Shown in pieces: positions 40,229 through 45,098 of a stretch of DNA of 45,098 nt. A program made the position numbers and the translations under genes. Source of the stretch: Acrocarpospora pleiomorpha (GTDB lineage: Bacteria; Actinomycetota; Actinomycetes; Streptosporangiales; Streptosporangiaceae); assembly GCF_009687885.1 (NCBI RefSeq), contig NZ_BLAF01000013.1, positions 318,924-364,021 of the forward strand, given 5' to 3'. Under the pieces are notes generated by a model. It was not told the DNA's origin, ran no database searches, and worked only from the letters and a program-made list of their open reading frames with translations. How positions within the stretch are numbered: the first letter of the stretch is position 1; each line of letters starts with the position of its first letter.

Positions 40229-40675
40229 TCAGATGGCGAGGACCTCGATGTCGAGGGTCGCGGAGACCTCGGGGTGCAGCTTGACGCTGACCTTGTGCGA
40301 GCCGGTGCTCTTGATCGGGTTGCCGATCTCGATGCGGCGACGGTCCAGCAGCGGGCCGCCGGCCGACTTGACGGCGTCGGCGATGTCACCGGTGGTGACC
40401 GAGCCGAACAGCCGGCCCGAGTCGCCCGCCTTGGTCTTCAGCTTCACCTTGAGCGCGCCGAGCTGGCCGGCGACCTCCTTGGCGGTGCCGAGGTCACGGA
40501 TCTCGCGGGCGTCGCGGGCCTTCTTGATGGAGGCGATCTGCGACTCGGCGCCTCGCGTCCAGCGGATCGCGAAGCTGCGCGGGATCAGGTAGTTACGGCC
40601 GTAGCCGTCCTTGACCTCGACGATGTCACCCGGAGCGCCGAGACCGGAGACCTCAGTGGTGAGAATGAGCTTCAT
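40229..40675 (-). CDS. rplI: 50S ribosomal protein L9
   Basis: A 148-residue ribosomal protein: MKLILTTEVSGLGAPGDIVE, VKDGYGRNYLIPRSFAIRWT, a long connecting helix, and the C-terminal domain GRLFGSVTTGDIADAVKSAG, ending VEVLAI-like TLDIEVLAI. ATG 40675 follows AAAGGGGA. It is the last gene of the rpsF-ssb-rpsR-rplI operon, 17 bp after rpsR. Confidence 0.97.
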   Translation of the reverse strand: MKLILTTEVSGLGAPGDIVEVKDGYGRNYLIPRSFAIRWTRGAESQIASIKKARDAREIRDLGTAKEVAGQLGALKVKLKTKAGDSGRLFGSVTTGDIADAVKSAGGPLLDRRRIEIGNPIKSTGSHKVSVKLHPEVSATLDIEVLAI

Positions 40676-40692
40676 GGCTGAGTCCCCTTTCC

Positions 40693-40929
40693 TTAGCGCG
40701 CGGTGCTCGTGTATGGCAGCAGGGCCATCTCACGGGCGTTCTTGATAGCGGTCGCCACGTCGCGCTGGTGCTGGGTGCAGTTGCCCGTCACCCGGCGGGC
40801 ACGGATCTTGCCGCGGTCGGAGATGAACTTCCGCAGCAGCGCCGTGTCCTTGTAGTCGACGTAGGAGATCTTGTCGTGGCAGAACAGGCAAACCTTCTTC
40901 TTGGGCTTGCGCAGTGCCGGCTTGGCCAT
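40693..40929 (-). CDS. rpsR: 30S ribosomal protein S18 (zinc-binding C+ form)
   Basis: A 78-residue protein: [60 protein letters not shown]. The CLFC pair plus C in GNCTQH mark the zinc-binding type; actinobacteria often also carry a Cys-less copy elsewhere that is used under zinc limitation. ATG follows AAAGGAG. Confidence 0.97.
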   Translation of the reverse strand: MAKPALRKPKKKVCLFCHDKISYVDYKDTALLRKFISDRGKIRARRVTGNCTQHQRDVATAIKNAREMALLPYTSTAR

Positions 40930-40999
40930 CGTGGTGCTCCTTTCAGAGCCCCGCTCAACGCGGGAATGGTCGCTCGGTTATGGATGTGTGGATGAAAGG

Positions 41000-41581
41000 C
41001 TAGAAGGGCGGTTCGTCGCTGAAGTCGCCGCCGCCGAAGCCACCGCCGCCGCCCTGCTGACCGCCGTAGCCGCCACCACCGCCGCCTTGGTAACCTCCGC
41101 CGCCGCCCTGGCCGCCACCGAAACCGCCGCCACTCGGCGGGGCCGGGGACGCGGACGCCCACGGGTCGTTGGCCGGGCCGCCGCCGAAACCGCCGCCACC
41201 GCCACCGCCCTGCCGCGCGGTCTTGTTCACCTTCGCGGTGGCGTTGCGCAGCGAGGGGCCGACCTCGTCGACCTCGACCTCGTAGACCGTGCGCTTCTCG
41301 CCTTCCTTGGTCTCATACGACCGTTGGCGCAGCCGTCCCTGCACGATGACCCGCATGCCACGCTGCAGGCTCTCGGCGACGTTCTCCGCCGCCTGCCGCC
41401 ACACGTTGCAGGTCAGGAACAGACCTTCGCCGTCTTTCCACTCATTGGTCGTCTTATCGAGGAACCGCGGAGTGGATGCGATGCGGAACCGGGCCACGGC
41501 CTGCCCCGTCGGGGTGAAGCGCAGCTCCGGGTCGTCGACAAGGTTGCCGACGATCGTGATTGTTGTGTCGCCTGCTGCCAT
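41000..41581 (-). CDS. ssb: Single-stranded DNA-binding protein
   Basis: A 193-residue protein. The OB fold covers about residues 1-110 ([80 protein letters not shown]). A Gly/Gln-rich linker and the acidic tip DFSDEPPF, which recruits partner proteins, follow. The genomic place between rpsF and rpsR is standard. Confidence 0.97.
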   Translation of the reverse strand: MAAGDTTITIVGNLVDDPELRFTPTGQAVARFRIASTPRFLDKTTNEWKDGEGLFLTCNVWRQAAENVAESLQRGMRVIVQGRLRQRSYETKEGEKRTVYEVEVDEVGPSLRNATAKVNKTARQGGGGGGGFGGGPANDPWASASPAPPSGGGFGGGQGGGGGYQGGGGGGYGGQQGGGGGFGGGDFSDEPPF

Positions 41582-41705
41582 CGGTCGCTTTCGCCTTCCT
41601 ATCCCGGTTCTTCAGGGGGCTCAGAGTACGACCTGCCTCCGACAAAATCGGGGCTTCCCGTAACTCCCTGTCTACTCCCCTTCAGCCCTCCGGGACCAAT
41701 GTTCG

Positions 41706-41996
41706 TCAGTGAAGCTCGGGACGGAGAACCTTGGTGCGAAGGATGCCCTCGTTCAGGTTGAGCTGACGGTCCAGCTCCTTGATCGTGGCAGGCTCGGCGG
41801 TGAGGTCGACGACGGCGTAGATGCCCTCGGACTTCTTCTCGATGTCGTAGGACAGCCGGCGGCGGCCCCAGACGTCTACCTTCTCCACGGTGCCGCCATC
41901 GTTGCGCACGACCGTCAGGAACTGGTCGAGCGAGGGCTGCACGGTGCGCTCATCGAGGGACGGGTCAAGGATGACCATCATCTCGTAACGACGCAT
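41706..41996 (-). CDS. rpsF: 30S ribosomal protein S6
   Basis: A 96-residue protein: [60 protein letters not shown], ending [11 protein letters not shown]. First gene of the operon; AGAGGAGG lies upstream. S6 and S18 form a complex that can bind the rpsF leader in many bacteria. Confidence 0.97.
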   Translation of the reverse strand: MRRYEMMVILDPSLDERTVQPSLDQFLTVVRNDGGTVEKVDVWGRRRLSYDIEKKSEGIYAVVDLTAEPATIKELDRQLNLNEGILRTKVLRPELH

Positions 41997-42026
41997 GCGG
42001 AATCCAACCTCCTCTGGACTCTTGCG

Positions 42027-42047
42027 GTCACGACGCCTTGCCGTGAC
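42027..42047 (-). promoter_or_regulatory. Hairpin in the rpsF leader, possible S6:S18 site
   Basis: On the minus strand GTCACG (42047-42042) pairs with CGTGAC (42032-42027), followed at once by a CCG (42027-42025). S6:S18 leader motifs feature a CCG next to a hairpin. The match is suggestive only. Confidence 0.35.
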
Positions 42048-42174
42048 AGGAGGACGCTGCGGTTCGCGCGGGTGATCACACGCGCTTACCAGATGCAGCC
42101 GAATAAGGCTACCAGGGCCGGGATTGTGCGCTGGCCGAGCCGGGAATCCTTAGCGGGGAGAGGGGGTGGCACGT

Positions 42175-42483
42175 ATGCCACACATGCTTGGCCCGATCGA
42201 GAGCGAGCCCTTCCGTTTCACCCTCAACACCGACGGCAGACCCCACACCCGGGAAAACATCCTCGCGGTCGGAACCTTGCTCGTAGGAATCGTGGCATTC
42301 GTCCTGGGTTTCATCGTCAGCGCCCACGCCGTCGCCACCGCACTCGGCATCATCGGCTTCGCCGGCGGCTTGTTCTCCCAGTATGTCTCCGTCACCACGC
42401 CCCAACGCAGCCTCATCATCATGGGCGTCGTCGGATCCTTCGTCGGCGCCGTCCTGGGCATCGCCCACGGCGGCTTCTCCTAA
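42175..42483 (+). CDS. Small membrane protein of unknown function
   Basis: A 102-residue protein: MPHMLGPIESEPFRFTLNTD, GRPHTRENILAVGTLLVGIV, then membrane segments at about 31-50, 52-70 and 78-97, including Gly-rich ALGIIGFAGGLFSQYVSV and IIMGVVGSFVGAVLGIAHGG. ATG 42175 has AGGGGG at 8 nt; GTG 42166 with GGGGAG at 5 nt is an alternative start. Divergent from rpsF. Confidence 0.72.
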   Translation: MPHMLGPIESEPFRFTLNTDGRPHTRENILAVGTLLVGIVAFVLGFIVSAHAVATALGIIGFAGGLFSQYVSVTTPQRSLIIMGVVGSFVGAVLGIAHGGFS

Positions 42484-42806
42484 CTCCGGCGGAGCACGTA
42501 CGGCAGCTGAGCGACGAGCACGGCTGCTGATTCTTGTAGGCGACATGCTCGTACGTCCCGCGTGGCCCGGGGAGTTTGCGGGTGCTCGGCGTCGGAGTTG
42601 GCGCCCCGCCGCAGGAGTGCGAGTTGGTTGAGGACGAAACGGGTGTCGGCGATGCGCTGCTGGTAGATCAGGGTGCCGTGGCCCTCGGGAGCTGGGGTCG
42701 CCACCCGGCCGCCGGGGAACTATCCGACACCCGTGCGCCGTAGGCACTTGGTGGAGTGTCCGATACCCGTGCCCTTACGCCCCTATTGGGGGTGGTCCTG
42801 TAACCG
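42484..42806. other. Gene-poor stretch with a possible gene remnant
   Basis: A minus-strand frame (42704 to 42480) reads IYQQRIADTRFVLNQLALLR, RRGANSDAEHPQ, which looks coding-like but matches no family I know and lacks a good ribosome binding site. The pair TCCGACACCCGTGC (42725 area) and TCCGATACCCGTGC (42759 area) is a short direct repeat. Confidence 0.3.
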
Positions 42807-42849
42807 CGATGGGCGGGTGCTCGCGGAGGTCTGCGGTGCCCGCCCATCG
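42807..42849 (-). terminator. Hairpin after the 58-residue membrane protein gene
   Basis: CGATGGGCGGG (42807-42817) and CCCGCCCATCG (42839-42849) are exact complements with a 21-nt loop. It starts 41 bp past the stop of the minus-strand small gene. Confidence 0.6.
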
Positions 42850-42890
42850 GTGGTGTGGTCGCTATGTAGTAGTGCTTGGGTTGGTCGGCT

Positions 42891-43067
42891 TCATCTTCCG
42901 AGGTTGAGATTTACTCCTAGGAGGACGAGGAACCACAGGAAGATGGAGAGCAGGGCCTCTGCGATGTCGCGCAGGAGCCTGGGGGTGAGGTAGTCGTAGA
43001 TCCAAGCGACATATATGCCGACCAGTATGTAGATCAGCACGATGGCTCTCCCGATCCGTTGGTTCAT
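42891..43067 (-). CDS. 58-residue membrane protein
   Basis: MNQRIGRAIVLIYILVGIYV, AWIYDYLTPRLL, then RDIAEALLSIFLWFLVLLG and VNLNLGR. Two membrane segments (about residues 7-24 and 36-52) with a short YDY loop. The ATG has a perfect AAGGAG at 6 nt, and an 11-bp terminator hairpin follows, so this short frame is very likely a real gene. I know no function for it; the 2-helix layout resembles small holin- or regulator-like membrane proteins, without further support. Confidence 0.75.
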   Translation of the reverse strand: MNQRIGRAIVLIYILVGIYVAWIYDYLTPRLLRDIAEALLSIFLWFLVLLGVNLNLGR

Positions 43068-43233
43068 GTGATCTCCTTCTGTCGCGACACGCGGGTGGCA
43101 GGGCGTGTCAGCCGCCCCAGCGTCTGCCCGACGAAGAAACCTTGAAACGCTCTTGAAGGAGGCATATAGTTCGGCCGCCCTTTGTCCGGGCGGTCGGGAT
43201 GGGGAAAGCAGGGAGACTGTCGGAGGGCTCGGA

Positions 43234-43239
43234 TACGCT
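43234..43239 (+). promoter_or_regulatory. -10 element (TACGCT), leaderless start
   Basis: TACGCT is followed by 7 nt and the ATG at 43247. Confidence 0.5.
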
Positions 43240-43246
43240 CGGTTTT

Positions 43247-44017
43247 ATGGTGCGTATCGGAGCTCACGTCGATCAGGATGATCCGCTGGCCCACGCCGCC
43301 GCGCGGGACGCCGATGTGGTGCAGTTCTTCCTCGGTGATCCGCAGGGGTGGAAAGGCCCGGTGATGCCGGCCAGCGCGGATGCGATCCGGGATTCCGAGG
43401 TGGATGTCTACATCCATGCGCCGTATCTGATCAACGTGGCTACGGCCAACAACCGGATCAGGATTCCCAGCCGGAAGCTGCTGGAGGGGCAGTTGAAGGC
43501 CGCGGCGTCACTGGGGGCCAAGGGGCTCATCGTGCATGGCGGGCATCTCAACAAGGACGACGATCCCCAGATCGGGTTCGACAACTGGCGCAAGGTGTTC
43601 GAGCGGATGGACTGCCCGATTCCGGTGCTGATCGAGAACACCGCCGGTGGTGGAAACGCCATGACCCGGCGGCTGGACACCATCGCCCGCCTCTGGGACG
43701 CGGCGACCGCGGGCGCCCAAGACCCGTCCAAGATCGGTTTCTGCCTGGACACCTGTCACGCCCACGCCGGCGGCGAGGACCTCGTCGGCCTCGTCGACCG
43801 CGTGCTGGCCATCACCGGCCGAATCGACCTGATCCACTGCAACGATTCCCGCGACAGCTTCGACTCAGGCGCCGACCGCCACACCAACCTGGGCACCGGC
43901 CAAATAGACCCCGACCAGATTCTCACCATCTGCCGCACCGCCAACGCCCCCATCGTGGTCGAAACCCCCTCCGAAGGCCAAGCCGACGACATCGCCTTCC
44001 TCCGCAAACACCTCTAA
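43247..44017 (+). CDS. Endonuclease IV-like AP endonuclease
   Basis: A 256-residue TIM-barrel protein of the Nfo type: MVRIGAHVDQDDPLAHAAAR, VYIHAPYLINVATANNRIRI, KGLIVHGGHL, PVLIENTAGGGNAMTRRLDT, IGFCLDTCHAHAGGED, LIHCNDSRDSFDSGADRHTN and IVVETPSEGQ. These supply the His/Glu/Asp zinc ligands of the family. It acts on abasic sites in base-excision repair. It is slightly shorter than the usual 280. The start appears leaderless. Confidence 0.9.
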   Translation: MVRIGAHVDQDDPLAHAAARDADVVQFFLGDPQGWKGPVMPASADAIRDSEVDVYIHAPYLINVATANNRIRIPSRKLLEGQLKAAASLGAKGLIVHGGHLNKDDDPQIGFDNWRKVFERMDCPIPVLIENTAGGGNAMTRRLDTIARLWDAATAGAQDPSKIGFCLDTCHAHAGGEDLVGLVDRVLAITGRIDLIHCNDSRDSFDSGADRHTNLGTGQIDPDQILTICRTANAPIVVETPSEGQADDIAFLRKHL

Positions 44018-44671
44018 CCCCAACCCAACGCACGCTCCCACCCAGCCGTACATGGCTTGTCCCTAACCTCCCAACCCTTCCTTCCCCTTTGCGCGGGGGT
44101 CCTCCGCCCAGCCCTGCCAACGCGGTGGCTCCTGTCTGCCCCTCCCACCTGCCGAGGCTCCACCCGATCTGAGCGTCGGCATGGCTCTCCCACCCACCCC
44201 TCTGTTTCTCCTCGGGCTCCGCCCGTCCCCGCCAACGCCATGGCACCCGTACGAAAGCCTTGGCACGGGGGTTATCCCACCCGCCCCCGGAGCGTCCTCA
44301 TTACCGGGGCTGGCGAGAGCGTCCAGCCTCTGCACGCCAAACGTGTCCACAGGACCGTGGATGCCGTGCTTGCAGCCCGAACTCGCGGCGATTCGATGGC
44401 GATCGGCTCGTGATCTTGTGGGTCCTTGTGATCTTCTGTGGGTCACTGCCTGTGCGCCCATGTGATGGTCTGGCCGCGCTCGTGGGGTGCGATTGCCCGG
44501 TGGCTGCCTGCAGGCGCGCGTCGTCGGCCCAGGGCGTAGCCGGGCGCGGAGCCGGGTGAGCGGCCAGAACCGGATGCGACGCCCCGGGCAATGCGGGAGT
44601 CGGATGTGACGCCCCGGGCGGGGCTGGAGTGGGGTGCGATGCCTTGGGCGGGGCCGGGGTTGAGCGCGACG
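44018..44671. other. Gene-free, C/G-rich stretch
   Basis: I see no convincing gene in these 654 bp. It contains related segments (GCCAACGCGGTGGCTCCTGT near 44117 and GCCAACGCCATGGCACCCGT near 44231) and a short direct repeat TGATCTT..GTGGGTC near 44406-44446. These look like local duplications in decaying DNA. Confidence 0.5.
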
Positions 44672-45098
44672 CTACTGGAGGCCAAGTCGGGGTTGGATAG
44701 ACGCCTCGGGCGGGACCGGAGTCAGATGCGATGCCCCGGGCGATGCTGGCGTCGGATGCGGCACCCCGGGCAGGTCGGGGTTGGGCGCGGCGCTGGTGGG
44801 GGTCATGCCGGGGGTGGGTGCGACACCCTGGGCGAGGCCGGAGCCGGATGCGGCGCTGGTGGAGGCCATGCCGGAGTCGGGTGCGACCGCCTGGGCGGAA
44901 CCGGTTGGGTGCGGCTCCCCGGGTGGGGCCGTGGTCGGGTGCGATGGCGGTGGGGGCCATGCCGGGGTTGGGTGTGACGCCTCGGGCGGGGCCGGGGTTG
45001 GAGTCCGGGTTGTGGGTGTTTGCTGCCCGGACTGCCCGGACTGCCCGGACTGCCCGGACTGCTGGGGTTGCCAGGGGCGTCCGGGTTGTCCGGGTTGT
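44672..45098 (-). CDS. Low-complexity C-terminal tail of a gene running off the right edge
   Basis: From the right edge the minus strand has one open frame of about 141 codons ending at 44672. It reads QPGQPGRPWQPQQ, four QSG repeats, PTTRTPTPAPPEASHPTPAW, then GMASTSAASGSGLAQGVAPT and a Pro/Ala/Ser-rich end. It has no start inside the window. Such tails occur on actinobacterial penicillin-binding proteins, and a PBP gene lies on this side of rpsF in relatives, but no catalytic part is visible. Identity unproven. Confidence 0.4.
   Translation of the reverse strand, partial: QPGQPGRPWQPQQSGQSGQSGQSGQQTPTTRTPTPAPPEASHPTPAWPPPPSHPTTAPPGEPHPTGSAQAVAPDSGMASTSAASGSGLAQGVAPTPGMTPTSAAPNPDLPGVPHPTPASPGASHLTPVPPEASIQPRLGLQ

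Noticed and set aside
44560..45090. CRISPR array or satellite
   Set aside because: Repeats are degenerate, of variable period and fit a Pro/Ala/Gly-rich coding tail; no identical repeats with unique spacers.

Overview
The window (about 45 kb, high G+C, many GTG starts, C/G-biased third positions) looks like chromosomal DNA of a filamentous actinomycete. The Streptosporangiales (Streptosporangium/Nonomuraea-like) are my best guess, but the rank is inference. Core genes dominate. The rpsF-ssb-rpsR-rplI block, followed by a MATE transporter and dnaB, has the order known from Streptomyces near oriC. dnaX, SRP RNA, tadA and upp lie at the other end. dnaA and oriC themselves are not in the window.

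Layout. 1-2.3 kb: dnaX (3' end off the left edge), SRP RNA and tRNA-Ser(GGA). 2.3-8.9 kb: an accessory stretch bracketed by two oppositely oriented tRNA-Ser genes. It holds a secreted guanyl-RNase with its barstar inhibitor, two tandem membrane-anchored HExxH metalloproteases, a small VapB-like protein, and a minus-strand nuclease-like block (an HsdR_N-like protein, then an overlapping pair of an unknown 386-residue protein and a DUF4365 protein). 8.9-15.9 kb: tRNA-Ser(CGA), tadA with two associated genes, upp, small and membrane proteins, a TPR-type XRE regulator, a GntR/FadR regulator and a second sliding-clamp gene (dnaN paralogue). 16-17.4 kb: decayed DNA with tandem repeats, a response-regulator remnant and a Uma2 nuclease. 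17.4-21.3 kb: a two-component system divergent from an ABC-2 exporter. 21.4-23.4 kb: an XRE/MmyB regulator, a SRPBCC protein and a phosphoesterase. 23.5-27.9 kb: a compact, overlapping sugar cluster (epimerase, GT2, DUF2064, methyltransferase, GT87-like membrane protein). 28-32.5 kb: a secreted GH97 enzyme divergent from a ROK regulator, with palindromes between them.

32.7-36.6 kb holds dnaB, interrupted by two inteins. One sits in the Walker A loop and has class 3 features (Ala1, W-C-T residues). The other is class 1 at the SDLRESG/SIEQ site, with a low-complexity insertion in a degenerate endonuclease. A cluster of DnaA-box-like sites lies between dnaB and the MATE gene. 38.7-42 kb: APC permease, then the ribosomal/ssb operon. 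42-45 kb: small membrane proteins, an endonuclease IV-like gene, and a low-complexity tail of a gene that runs off the right edge.

Two themes cut across the window. Many first genes of transcription units have a TANNNT hexamer 6-8 nt before the start codon and no Shine-Dalgarno, suggesting leaderless mRNAs; internal genes instead use ATGA/GTGA/TAATG overlaps. The least explained material is the DUF4365/unknown-protein pair with the nearby HsdR_N-like gene, and the sugar cluster.
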